Assembly: GCF_042652645.1 (NCBI RefSeq)
Contig: NZ_JBHSGU010000001.1
Coordinates: 1 to 64,000, forward strand
Origin: Glaciecola siphonariae
GTDB taxonomy: Bacteria; Pseudomonadota; Gammaproteobacteria; Enterobacterales; Alteromonadaceae
Reading direction: 5' to 3'
Length of the DNA stretch: 64,000 bases
The notes beneath the pieces were generated by a model. It made no database searches and had not been told where the DNA came from. It saw only the letters and a program-made list of their open reading frames with translations. Position 1 is the first letter of the stretch. Each line of letters starts with the position of its first letter. The position numbers were made by a program, and so were the translations under genes. Below are positions 25,176 to 34,026 of the stretch, in pieces.

Positions 25176-25937
25176 CTAGGCTGCGCTCAGAATATGTTTT
25201 CGTAGTTTGTTATAAGCGTTAAGTATTGCTTTTGAACGTTCAGCGCACCCGCCCTTGTCTGGATGGTTTTGGTGCTGCAATTTACGATACTGCGCTTTTA
25301 ACTCAGCCAGACCTAAGAGCTTTCTCCCATCGTTTACTGGCGGCAGTGCTAACACGCTCAACATCTCATTTAATTGCGTTTGGGATAAAAGGTTACTTTG
25401 GTCAAACCCCGCCATTTTTTGCCAAAATGATGTGAGTAAGTCTTCGACATCCTCTGTACTCGTCTCATTCAAATTATCCCAGTTCAGGTAATAATCGGCG
25501 AGCGGATCTTTGGTTTCGATTGAATGAGTTTGTGATTGTACAGAGTGAGTGTCCTTGGAAAATTCCTCGGAAAGTTGAGTGTCCTCGGAAAAATCAGAGT
25601 GAGTGTCCTTGGAAAGTTGAGTGTCCTCAAAAAGATGGGAATGCTTTTGCGAAGGGCTAGTCATAGGTAGCAGCGTTATTTTGGTCAGCGCTATCTCTAG
25701 TTCCCCCACGCCTTGACTGCGCCATTGCGCTCTAAGCTGATATAAATGATGGAATAAAATAAAGTGAGTCTGAAATAAGGTTAATGGGTCGCGCAAGGCT
25801 TGGTCATCAAAAAGCTCAAAAGGAGGCAACTTTAGCGACTTGATAAGACTGTACTCGTCCATGCCTTCAATAAACTGAGGCTTAAATGTTTCAAGTGCCT
25901 CATTTAAAATCGATGAATACTCATCAAATACTTGCAC
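25176..25937 (-). CDS. DnaJ-domain protein with repeat-derived linker
   Basis: A 253-residue protein whose C-terminus is a J-domain, with HPDKGG at 225-230 and LAELKAQYRKLQHQNHPDKG before it. It should stimulate an Hsp70 partner. The N-terminal 95 residues have no recognised fold. Residues about 103-132 are a repetitive acidic linker (EDTQLS, KDTHS units) encoded by four copies of GGACACTC, the same word as the intergenic repeats at 23.5 and 63.2 kb. The GTG start at 25937 has AGGAG 8 bp upstream. Confidence 0.8.
   Translation of the reverse strand: MQVFDEYSSILNEALETFKPQFIEGMDEYSLIKSLKLPPFELFDDQALRDPLTLFQTHFILFHHLYQLRAQWRSQGVGELEIALTKITLLPMTSPSQKHSHLFEDTQLSKDTHSDFSEDTQLSEEFSKDTHSVQSQTHSIETKDPLADYYLNWDNLNETSTEDVEDLLTSFWQKMAGFDQSNLLSQTQLNEMLSVLALPPVNDGRKLLGLAELKAQYRKLQHQNHPDKGGCAERSKAILNAYNKLRKHILSAA
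25547..25630 (-). repeat. in-frame GAGTGTCC repeats within the J-domain gene
   Basis: GAGTGTCC occurs at 25547, 25577, 25601 and 25619 on the plus strand. Spacings are 30, 24 and 18 bp, all multiples of three, so the reading frame is kept. The minus-strand reading GAGGACACTCAACTTTCC encodes EDTQLS. Confidence 0.85.
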
Positions 25938-26111
25938 CGTTAAAACTCCTACAGCGGTTTATTTATGCGACACCTTATGCGACACCATGACAATTAAAGC
26001 TTGATTACGTATATCTAATAATACCAAAATCTTTATGTTTTTATATACACTTAACGAATGTCGAGTAATCTAGTAATATCTGTACAACTTTTGTTAATGG
26101 ATTAACCAAGT

Positions 26112-29100
26112 ATGCCCATAAGTGATTTTGCGATGCGCTTGTTCAATAAACTAGCAGTCTCAGCCGTCCTAATTTGCACAAGCTTGCCAAGCTTTGCCAT
26201 ATCTAATTATATTAATGCCCAGTCAGAAGGCGAACTGAGCAGCTTTGCGTTTACGTTGGTGATTGCTTGTGGCGTTTTATTACTTTCATTGCTCGTGTTT
26301 GTCGCATTGGCAGTCTATCGAAAAAACAAACTCGAAAAGAGCGAAAACCACCACCAAACCACGTTAGAGAAACTGCCCAGCGGGATTGTGCATGTTGGCA
26401 TTGGCGGCAACATTATTTATGTGAATAAAGCGGCGGCAACCTTGCTCGGCAGAGACGCGGCTAAACTAGTAAACTCGCAATTTAGCAGTGGCTTTACCGC
26501 AGAGGCTGAGCAAGAAGTAAAAGACGCGCTCACTAAAAAGAATGTGAGTGTTCAGGTGCGCGCAAAATCGAGCAATTTGTTTTTACTGGCGCAAATTGGC
26601 CCGCTTATCAATCACGACGACCATGCATACACCCTCATTACCTTAAGCAATCAAACGGCCTTAAAGCGTGACTTCGACGACGTATCACAGAAACATCGTC
26701 ATCTGAACCATCTTGTTGATACTAGTCAGTTTGCTCGCGTGCATCTCAACTTAAAAGATGACCGCTTTGTGCATGAACATTTATTCAACCAGTATCTAAA
26801 TATTGGCGATAGCATGCAGGAAGACGGCTACTCTTCGCCACTTCCTGTGAGTGATTTTGTAAAGTATATCCACAGCCACGACCTGAGCAATTGGAATGAT
26901 GCACTCGATACTGCCAGCTCTATTGGTAAGGCAAGAATCAGCATTCGAATGGAAATTGTCAATGCAGGTGAGAGCAACTTGCTTTACATGCCACTCGATA
27001 TTGACATCATTTGCACAGACTTTGATGGGTCAGCGGTGGTCGAGACTAGCACTCCTGAACAAAGCGTTAACACTTTAACAGCTAAAAGCACTGAACTTCA
27101 GCTTCAAGATAAGGCACCTGAGGCGCCCAAGCGCCCGAAAGCATCAAAATTTACGCTCTTACTTAGGCCCGAACTTCCCCTTGAACAGATAAAAAAGAAA
27201 CTGGATATTGTGAGTGAAGAGCGCGATGCGATGATAAATGCAATCCCGCATCCGGCCTACTCCTTAGATAAAACTGGAAAAATCGTATGGTCGAACTCTC
27301 GTTTTGATATGTTGCTGCGCAGCATATTGCCGGAAATTCCAAGCAAAAACCTGCTTGAGCTGAATCCTTTCCCAGAAAAAGTCATGAAGCTTCATCAAAA
27401 TATTTCGTTTATGTCGAGCCACCAAGACGGGATGGAATTCAGCGTTACGACAATCGACAATGCAACGCTGCATTTTAAACTCGAACTGGCGTTTTACGTA
27501 AGCGATGACCGTTTGAATGAGCAAAAACATGCAGGGATGGTGGGCGTACTTAAAGACTTAACTGATTTACGCCTAACCCGCCAAACGCTCAAAGAAGAAG
27601 AAGAGCATAGTAAAGCTCAAGCGTCTAAACTGGCTGAAACGCAGGCTCACGTAGACCAGCTCAATGCTCAGCTACAAGAGGAGCTGTCTAGCGCCGAGCG
27701 CCTAAACGATGAGCTAATAGCCACACAAAACCGTGCTGAACAGACTGCCATTCAACTTCATCAAGAAAAAGAGCGCATGGGACGCTTTTTAGAACTCGCA
27801 CCGGTAGCGATAGCTACGATTAATGATAATGACGAAATTATCAGTGCTAACAAGGTCATGCTCGACCGCTTAAAATACACTGAAAAAGAACTCAAAAAAG
27901 GCAATATCTACAAGCTGTTTAGCGACCCAACCGAAGCCGGCACCGCTGCTAAATATCTCAATAAAGAGGGAAAATTGAGAGACTTTCATGTTCGCTTGGT
28001 AGGTAAAGACGAGAAAATATATCCGGGAGAGTTAAAAGTTGATTTGTTTAACGCTGAAAAACAAGAGTATTTATTTTGGATAGTAGACCGCTCTGACGAA
28101 CAATTTCAGCGCGATAAGTTTGAAAACACCCTTACACATAGCCGCCTGCCAATGGCTATCTTGACCACAGGGGGATTTACGAAGCTCAACAAAGCCGCCT
28201 GCACGTATTTTGGGGTTGAAGATGAAGAGGACATGTTTGGTCGCTCTCCCATTACGCCCGAACTCAACGAAAGCCCTGAGGTTGCCAGCCATTTACATAA
28301 AGAATTGTTAAAGCTGCCAAATAGCGGCAAAGTGCTTTCGATGCCATGGGCACATAAAGTCAATGGAAAGATGCGCCCTTGTCACGCCACTTTTGTGCCT
28401 ATTTACAAAGACCAAGTGTTTAACTGTATATTGTGCATTTGGCAAGACCGTGAAGAACTGCGTAAAAAAGAGCTTGAATTAAAAACCGCGTTAGAAGCGA
28501 AAACTAAGCTTGAAAATGAGCAACAAACAACGGCAAACGAATTAATAAGTAACCGTGAACAGCTCGATAAATTAAGCCAAGAGCATGCGTCGTTAAAAGA
28601 GCAGCTCGAACAATCTACCCAAGCAATTAAAAACTTAACTGAGCGTAAAGAAGCCCTAGAAAGTGATACAAAAGAGGCCAAGCAAGCGTTTGATGATGCA
28701 CAAGCAAGTATTCAGCAGTACGAAAAACGCATTGCAGAGCTAGAAGAAGCCGGCAACACTCATCAAGAACGAGATAAAGAGCTTTGTGAACAGCTCGAAC
28801 AAGCGCGCACCGACGTAAGCCTTAAAGAAAAGGAACTGTCTGATTTACATAAACAACTCAAAACCTTAAATAACGATTTAGTTAAACGCCAGCAAACGCT
28901 CGATAGCTTGACCGAAAACGCAAATAAACAGCTTAGTGAGCGAGGCGAGTTAGAGCAGGAACAAGTAGAAATACAGCAGAAGCTTGAGCAAGCTAACAGC
29001 GAGATTGCCGCTAAAGCCGAAGAAGCCTCAAAACTTGAACAAGCACTGAAAGACTTAGAGAGCACATCGGATAAAACGATTGCGACACTTAAGGCTCAGC

Positions 29101-30041
29101 ATGAAGCTACGCTCAGTAAAGCCAAGACTGATATTGATGCCATATTAAGCGCGAAGGAGGGCCTGCAGCAAGAGTTAAAAAAAGCTGAGGGTAAGATAAG
29201 CGACTTAGAAAAAGCAATAGAAAAACGGGCCAATCATGAAAAAGCCTTGAGCGAAAAGCTCCGTGCTCAAGAGACCTCAATGACCGAGCTGGCTAAAGAA
29301 AAAAATCAGGGCTCATCGATTATAGAAAAAGCTCAAGGCAAGCAAAAAGCTTTAGCCGAAGAGCTCACATCGGTGCGCCGCGACAGAGATAGCAACGAGC
29401 AACTACTCAAAAAGCAAAAGGCTGAACAAGAAGCCCTAGTTAACAAACTTGAAGCGCTAGAAAGCCAGCTTGCTAAGAGCCAAGAAGCGCTTGCGGCAAA
29501 AAGTGAAGCTTTAAAGAGCGCTGAGCGCTCCCTCAAAAAAAGCAATGAGCAGCTCAGTAAAGTAAACAAAAAATCAAATGCGCAGCCTGCCGCAAAAGAG
29601 CAATCTGCAGTGCAGGCCGCTAACATTGACGAGTCGAAGCCTAAAGCAGAGACTACACAGGCTAAACGCTCAGATATTGCGAGCATTCCCCTACCTAACA
29701 ACCCTGAAATATGGTTTGATATTTCGCATTTTTTGAAAGAGCAAGGGCCGGCAGTGTCTGTTAACGATGCCCTAGCAGGCTTAACAAAAAACATCGAACA
29801 AAACATTGAACAAACAGAGCGCGCCATAGCGACCAATAAGAATGATGACATTCAAATCAGTGCCAATGATCTTGTGAAATTGGGCGAGAAGACACACTCT
29901 GAAGCTCTCATGCAGCTTATACAAAACATTGAGCACGATTGTGCGAAAGGCATGTTCGACAATGTGTCGATACGCTGGCCTGCAACTAAAAGTGGTTTGC
30001 AAAAAACCTTGCGCGTAGTGTATTCACATCTTAATGCATAG
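26112..30041 (+). CDS. large membrane PAS/coiled-coil protein
   Basis: A 1,309-residue protein. An N-terminal signal-like segment and a membrane helix (FAFTLVIACGVLLLSLLVFVALAVY, about 45-70) are followed by four PAS-like units: LPSGIVHVGIGGNIIYVNKAA at about 88, NAIPHPAYSLDKTGKIVWS at about 377, LAPVAIATINDNDEIISANK at about 561 and LPMAILTTGGFTKLNKAA at about 678. Residues about 776-1156 form a long coiled coil rich in E, K, Q and A. A conserved-looking C-terminal domain of about 110 residues follows and contains no kinase, GGDEF, EAL or methyl-accepting motif. It is a lone gene of unknown output; its C-terminus is possibly HPt-like. Confidence 0.8.
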   Translation: MPISDFAMRLFNKLAVSAVLICTSLPSFAISNYINAQSEGELSSFAFTLVIACGVLLLSLLVFVALAVYRKNKLEKSENHHQTTLEKLPSGIVHVGIGGNIIYVNKAAATLLGRDAAKLVNSQFSSGFTAEAEQEVKDALTKKNVSVQVRAKSSNLFLLAQIGPLINHDDHAYTLITLSNQTALKRDFDDVSQKHRHLNHLVDTSQFARVHLNLKDDRFVHEHLFNQYLNIGDSMQEDGYSSPLPVSDFVKYIHSHDLSNWNDALDTASSIGKARISIRMEIVNAGESNLLYMPLDIDIICTDFDGSAVVETSTPEQSVNTLTAKSTELQLQDKAPEAPKRPKASKFTLLLRPELPLEQIKKKLDIVSEERDAMINAIPHPAYSLDKTGKIVWSNSRFDMLLRSILPEIPSKNLLELNPFPEKVMKLHQNISFMSSHQDGMEFSVTTIDNATLHFKLELAFYVSDDRLNEQKHAGMVGVLKDLTDLRLTRQTLKEEEEHSKAQASKLAETQAHVDQLNAQLQEELSSAERLNDELIATQNRAEQTAIQLHQEKERMGRFLELAPVAIATINDNDEIISANKVMLDRLKYTEKELKKGNIYKLFSDPTEAGTAAKYLNKEGKLRDFHVRLVGKDEKIYPGELKVDLFNAEKQEYLFWIVDRSDEQFQRDKFENTLTHSRLPMAILTTGGFTKLNKAACTYFGVEDEEDMFGRSPITPELNESPEVASHLHKELLKLPNSGKVLSMPWAHKVNGKMRPCHATFVPIYKDQVFNCILCIWQDREELRKKELELKTALEAKTKLENEQQTTANELISNREQLDKLSQEHASLKEQLEQSTQAIKNLTERKEALESDTKEAKQAFDDAQASIQQYEKRIAELEEAGNTHQERDKELCEQLEQARTDVSLKEKELSDLHKQLKTLNNDLVKRQQTLDSLTENANKQLSERGELEQEQVEIQQKLEQANSEIAAKAEEASKLEQALKDLESTSDKTIATLKAQHEATLSKAKTDIDAILSAKEGLQQELKKAEGKISDLEKAIEKRANHEKALSEKLRAQETSMTELAKEKNQGSSIIEKAQGKQKALAEELTSVRRDRDSNEQLLKKQKAEQEALVNKLEALESQLAKSQEALAAKSEALKSAERSLKKSNEQLSKVNKKSNAQPAAKEQSAVQAANIDESKPKAETTQAKRSDIASIPLPNNPEIWFDISHFLKEQGPAVSVNDALAGLTKNIEQNIEQTERAIATNKNDDIQISANDLVKLGEKTHSEALMQLIQNIEHDCAKGMFDNVSIRWPATKSGLQKTLRVVYSHLNA

Positions 30042-30449
30042 TTAGTGCATAGTTAGTGTATAAATAAGCCCAACTCTCGCTACGTCATTATGTGTATGAA
30101 CTGGGCTGTTCTTGGCTGAACTGGGCTGCTCTTGGCTGAATTGGGCCTGCCTATATTGGCAGGCTACTTAAGCTAAACTACTTTTTCTCATCACTGTACT
30201 CCTTCCTGCTTTGTCGAACAAAGATTCCATCAAGCAAAAATTCCTTATTTAATCTCAGCTCTGGATAAGAAATAGTGCAATCAAATCTTATTATCAGCCA
30301 GAGATATTTTTAATTATTTGTTAAATAAATGCGTATAGTTTGTTACAAATAGGGTAATAATAGGGAGAGCGAGCGCAGGTATTTATCCCAACTGTAAATC
30401 GCGTTTAGATACCGCACCAATATAAAGCTTACATAACGAGAACGATAAT
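30042..30449. other. intergenic gap with tandem repeat and hairpin
   Basis: This roughly 400-bp gap before the permease holds the 20-bp tandem repeat (30098-30137) and the hairpin at 30145-30164. No gene was seen. The sequence near 30440 (GAGAACGATAATATG) supplies the permease ribosome-binding site. Confidence 0.5.
30098..30164. repeat. tandem 20-bp repeat ending in a hairpin
   Basis: Two 20-bp units that differ at one position lie at 30098-30117 and 30118-30137 (GAACTGGGCTGTTCTTGGCT and its C variant). A third start, GAATTGGGCC, runs into GCCTGCC-TATATT-GGCAGGC (30145-30164). The hairpin could end transcription of the PAS gene, but no strong T run follows. Confidence 0.6.
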
Positions 30450-31856
30450 ATGCTAATTAAACGAAAAGATGGTGACGTACAGCCCGGTATTAAATGGGGT
30501 CCATTTGTCATGCGCATTCCTTTGATACACCTGCGGTTTTCGCTGACTAATTTACTTCAAGGCCTTGCTGTTGCAGGCGCTACAGGGCTCGCTTTGGTTC
30601 CATACTTCATCGCACTATTGGGTCTTAGCTTTGAAGAAGCTGTGGTTATGGCCATGTTTCATAGCATGCTTATCTCATTTTCGTGGATGTTTTTTGGCGA
30701 CCCATACGCACCGGGGTGGCTAACCCCCGCCATTCCATTTGTGGTTGCCTTTATTACCGCACCTGCCTATCTAGGTGATCACACGGCACAATTTCAGGCC
30801 ATGACTGCGCTCTCCCTCAACTTCGCTTTTGTGCTAATCTTTTTGGGTGTTACCGGACTTGGCGCTAAGCTTGTTAAAGTTGTGCCAAACGTATTCAAGG
30901 GCGGCATCATTTTGGGCGCGGCAGTGGCTGCTTTTTTACGGGTCACTAAAGATGGTGATGCTGCTAATGTGTTTCAATCTGCGCCTATTGCGGGCACCCT
31001 AGGCGTAGTTGTTTGTTTGGTGTTTGCCTTTTCAAAGCCCCTACAGGCACTGGCTGTTAACAATAAAACCCTTGCGAAGATCCTGGGCCTTGGCTTGCTG
31101 CCAGGGTTTATCATAGCCGGAACGGTTGGCTACTTTACAGGCGAGTTTACCTACAACATTCGTTGGGAAATTCTTGATGTGGGTGCTGCTGCCACTTCAC
31201 TGTGGGCAAAGGCGTCTCCTTTTGCTATTGGCTGGCCGCCGATTGACGTATTTGTTGCCTCTTTTCCACTTGCTCTTATTACCTATATCTTGTTTTTTGG
31301 TGATGTTGTGACCGGCAATGAAATGATTGAGCAAGCCCAAAAAGCACGAAGCGATGAAAAGCTTGAACTAAACGGAAGCCGCGCTCATATGGCAACTGGA
31401 ATCCGTAACGTGTTAATGGGAATCATCGCTCCATTTTTTACCACACAAGGCGTTTTGTGGACCGGCATACAAGTTATTTTGCTCAAGCGCTGGACCGCCG
31501 GACGAGACAAGGTAGATTCAATTTTTGACAGCATCGGAAGCTTCTATGCGTTTGGGCTACCTATACTGTTTATTTTACTGCCCTTGGTGACCTTATTGCA
31601 GCCTCTGCTGCCAGTAGCGCTTGCAGTCACCTTAATCCTTACAGCATTTGCCTGCGCCACGTTAGCGCTGTCGCTTGTCAGTGATGCAACCGAGCGCGGC
31701 GCAATGGTGATCACTGCCATGGCATTTAGCGTGTTCGAACCTTGGTTAGGCCTGCTCATAGGTTTGATCACCATCGCTGCACTTTGCGGCACAAAGGTAT
31801 TTATGCCTTCAGATTCACATAAAAGCGGCCCTGAAAGTGATGAAAGCAAGCCTTAG
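30450..31856 (+). CDS. multi-helix membrane permease, substrate unknown
   Basis: A 468-residue integral membrane protein with about 12 helices. The repeated glycine-rich helices (LLQGLAVAGATGLALVPYF, GGIILGAAVAAFLRV, FVASFPLALITYILFFGDV) and a short helix-breaking GWPPIDV recall transporters of the NAT/NCS2 and SulP type. The diagnostic NCS2 signature was not found, so the family is tentative. The C-terminal tail is soluble and charged (HKSGPESDESKP). The ATG at 30450 has GAGAA upstream. No enzyme gene is linked that would hint at the substrate. Confidence 0.65.
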   Translation: MLIKRKDGDVQPGIKWGPFVMRIPLIHLRFSLTNLLQGLAVAGATGLALVPYFIALLGLSFEEAVVMAMFHSMLISFSWMFFGDPYAPGWLTPAIPFVVAFITAPAYLGDHTAQFQAMTALSLNFAFVLIFLGVTGLGAKLVKVVPNVFKGGIILGAAVAAFLRVTKDGDAANVFQSAPIAGTLGVVVCLVFAFSKPLQALAVNNKTLAKILGLGLLPGFIIAGTVGYFTGEFTYNIRWEILDVGAAATSLWAKASPFAIGWPPIDVFVASFPLALITYILFFGDVVTGNEMIEQAQKARSDEKLELNGSRAHMATGIRNVLMGIIAPFFTTQGVLWTGIQVILLKRWTAGRDKVDSIFDSIGSFYAFGLPILFILLPLVTLLQPLLPVALAVTLILTAFACATLALSLVSDATERGAMVITAMAFSVFEPWLGLLIGLITIAALCGTKVFMPSDSHKSGPESDESKP

Positions 31857-31915
31857 ATGATGGCGTAACCGTTTGGATGTAAGTAAACTAAGGTTTTACT
31901 GAGACTTTGCATTTC

Positions 31916-32428
31916 ATGACATCGCCGTTTTCTTATTCTACTACCTACAAACTGGATAAAAGCCATTTCAGTGAAACCTTTGACGAATCAACGAGCGCAA
32001 AGCAACCAGCATCGGCCTACTACAAAGCCACTGGCTTGGTCGTATTCGGCCTTGTCATTTTATTAATGACTCCGCTCAGCGCTTATGCAGCGTGGTTTAT
32101 TATTGTGCTGGGGATTGTTGAGGCTTTAGGTGTGTATTTTAGAAAGCCTTGGTGGTTGGCTCGGCAAATGATCAGCCGGGCGGCAAATACGCAGCTGACC
32201 TTAACCATTGATGAACAAGGCGTTAGTAGCGAATCTGAATCAGTGCAAAGCCAAATTCTATGGATAGATGTAAACGCGCTTGAAAAGACCTCTCGCGGCT
32301 GGATGCTGCATCATGGCAAGGTAAAAAGCTATGTATCGAGCAGATGTTTATCAAGCGAAGCAGAGGATTTTATGCACACCAAAGCTGATTTAATTCAACA
32401 ACAGGTGCAAATAGATGCGAAGCCATAA
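31916..32428 (+). CDS. hypothetical protein with two membrane helices
   Basis: A protein of 170 residues from the ATG at 31916; an upstream TTG at 31907 is unlikely. The helices LVVFGLVILLMTPLSAYAAWF and IIVLGIVEALGVYF are adjacent, and a C-terminal soluble domain follows (LTLTIDEQGVSSESESVQ and ILWIDVNALEK). It resembles YcxB-type domains, in which a strand pair is preceded by two helices. It follows the permease by 60 bp and may share its transcript. Function unknown. Confidence 0.6.
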   Translation: MTSPFSYSTTYKLDKSHFSETFDESTSAKQPASAYYKATGLVVFGLVILLMTPLSAYAAWFIIVLGIVEALGVYFRKPWWLARQMISRAANTQLTLTIDEQGVSSESESVQSQILWIDVNALEKTSRGWMLHHGKVKSYVSSRCLSSEAEDFMHTKADLIQQQVQIDAKP

Positions 32429-32532
32429 GTATGGGCCACTTTGTAGGTTAGTATGACCGCTGTGGTTGTGGTTAAAGAATGTATGCTAAAGGCTTTACGG
32501 CCATATGGTCGTAACAAAAAACTATCAACACT

Positions 32533-33429
32533 TTATGTATGAGCCTTTATCAATGGTACTAACCATTGCTCAAAAGCTTTCACTTTTTTCCATTCAAAGT
32601 TCTGCTTGGGCGCAACCAAATACAGCGACCAGGGGCTAACAGCCTCAAACCCTAGCACCTGAACGAGTTCGCCACTTGCTAAATATTGCGTAACCAAACC
32701 TTTGTTCACGAGAGTAAATCCACGCCCAGCGAGCGCATTCTCAATCAGCATCATGGAATTATTCGAACGAATAGTAGGCGTGAGTGATTGTTTATTAATG
32801 TGAAATTGTGAACAGGCCTCATCCAAAACATCGTGCGTGCCTTTAGACGGGTCCTCTATCCAAGGTAAGGAGAATATATATTTGGCATCTGCATTGCTGC
32901 GCCCTTCCAATAAATCTGGGCTGACAACAAAAATCAAATGATCGCTCATGATTTTCTTTTCATGTAAGCCTTGGTAGTTACCGCTACCCATGCGAATGGC
33001 TAAGTCAATTTCATCGTTTTTAAAATCAACTAAATCGTTTGATGGAGCAATTTGCACCATCAATTCTGGATGTGCTTTTTGAAATTGCGGCAAACGAGGC
33101 AACAAAAAAATAGAGGTAAAAGAGTGGATAGCAGAAATTCGAAGCACCTTAGTTTGATTATCATCCGTGATGGATGCCAATCCTCGCTGCCACTGCAAAA
33201 AGCCCTCTTCGATATAAGGCAATAAGCGCGCCCCATGCACCGTTAATTTCGTTTCGCGATTGTTTCGCTCAAACAGCGAAAGCCCAAGATAAGACTCGAG
33301 TTGTTTGATTTGTTGGCTCACCGCTGCTTGGCTAATATTCAGTTCGCTAGCCGCGCGTTTGAAGCTACTTAACTTGCCCGCCAGCATAAAATACTGCAAA
33401 GACTTTAAAGGGGGCAGATATGACTTCAT
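32533..33429 (-). CDS. LysR-family transcriptional regulator
   Basis: A 298-residue protein, the normal LysR size, from the ATG at 33429 (a GTG two codons earlier is possible). The N-terminal winged HTH is LPPLKSLQYFMLAGKLSSFK followed by AAVSQQIKQLESYLGLSLFE, a GcvA-like pattern. The rest is the periplasmic-binding-fold effector domain. It diverges from a small secreted-protein gene, with about 110 bp between them where it probably binds. Target genes and inducer are unknown. Confidence 0.9.
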   Translation of the reverse strand: MKSYLPPLKSLQYFMLAGKLSSFKRAASELNISQAAVSQQIKQLESYLGLSLFERNNRETKLTVHGARLLPYIEEGFLQWQRGLASITDDNQTKVLRISAIHSFTSIFLLPRLPQFQKAHPELMVQIAPSNDLVDFKNDEIDLAIRMGSGNYQGLHEKKIMSDHLIFVVSPDLLEGRSNADAKYIFSLPWIEDPSKGTHDVLDEACSQFHINKQSLTPTIRSNNSMMLIENALAGRGFTLVNKGLVTQYLASGELVQVLGFEAVSPWSLYLVAPKQNFEWKKVKAFEQWLVPLIKAHT

Positions 33430-33538
33430 TCTCACTCATGATTAAGTTTTTCTTAACTTTACATAAATTTTTATCGTTTGTCTGCATCTATGAGAATAAC
33501 TAGGATACATCAACAATTAAGTAATAGGACTTCGAGAG

Positions 33539-33907
33539 ATGATGAGAATGAAAATAGAAAAACTAAGTATGACACTTATTTTTACGGGCTTAATTAGCGT
33601 CAGCAACACCTCTTGGGCAAATGAACTGCAAGGTGGCGGTATTAAAACTCGAGAGAGCAACACGGGTTTTCCTTATTCTGCTCTTTCGTCTAGAGCAGAT
33701 TCGCTAAAGATAAACTACACTACCGAGGGTAATGTTATAAGATGTAGAGTCGTAATGACTGAGAAAAGCCGCGAGCATCGGTCGAGTGACAAGCAGATTT
33801 TGAAAAATCGCTTCGAGGTAGCGCCGTTAAGCGCATGTCTATCAAAAACTGAGGCCTTTGAATGGTTGGGCAAAACGCTTGAGCAGGGCTCTGTTGATAA
33901 GCGTTAA
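33539..33907 (+). CDS. small exported hypothetical protein
   Basis: A 122-residue protein with a signal peptide (LSMTLIFTGLISVSNTSWA) and a mature part of about 95 residues with two cysteines (RCRVVM and LSACLSK) that could pair in the periplasm. No family is recognised. The start is near ATG 33539; downstream ATGs at 33542 or 33548 are possible. It is divergent from the LysR gene, so it may be a target of that regulator. Confidence 0.6.
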   Translation: MMRMKIEKLSMTLIFTGLISVSNTSWANELQGGGIKTRESNTGFPYSALSSRADSLKINYTTEGNVIRCRVVMTEKSREHRSSDKQILKNRFEVAPLSACLSKTEAFEWLGKTLEQGSVDKR

Positions 33908-34026
33908 TATTGTGGGCCGCAGAAGTTCAAACAATGTATATCTGAAGCAAGTCAAATGTTGGGACGATGACCCCCGCGTGTGAACGTTGTGAATGCTCTA
34001 TTTTGATTGATGCAGGGTCTCATTTA

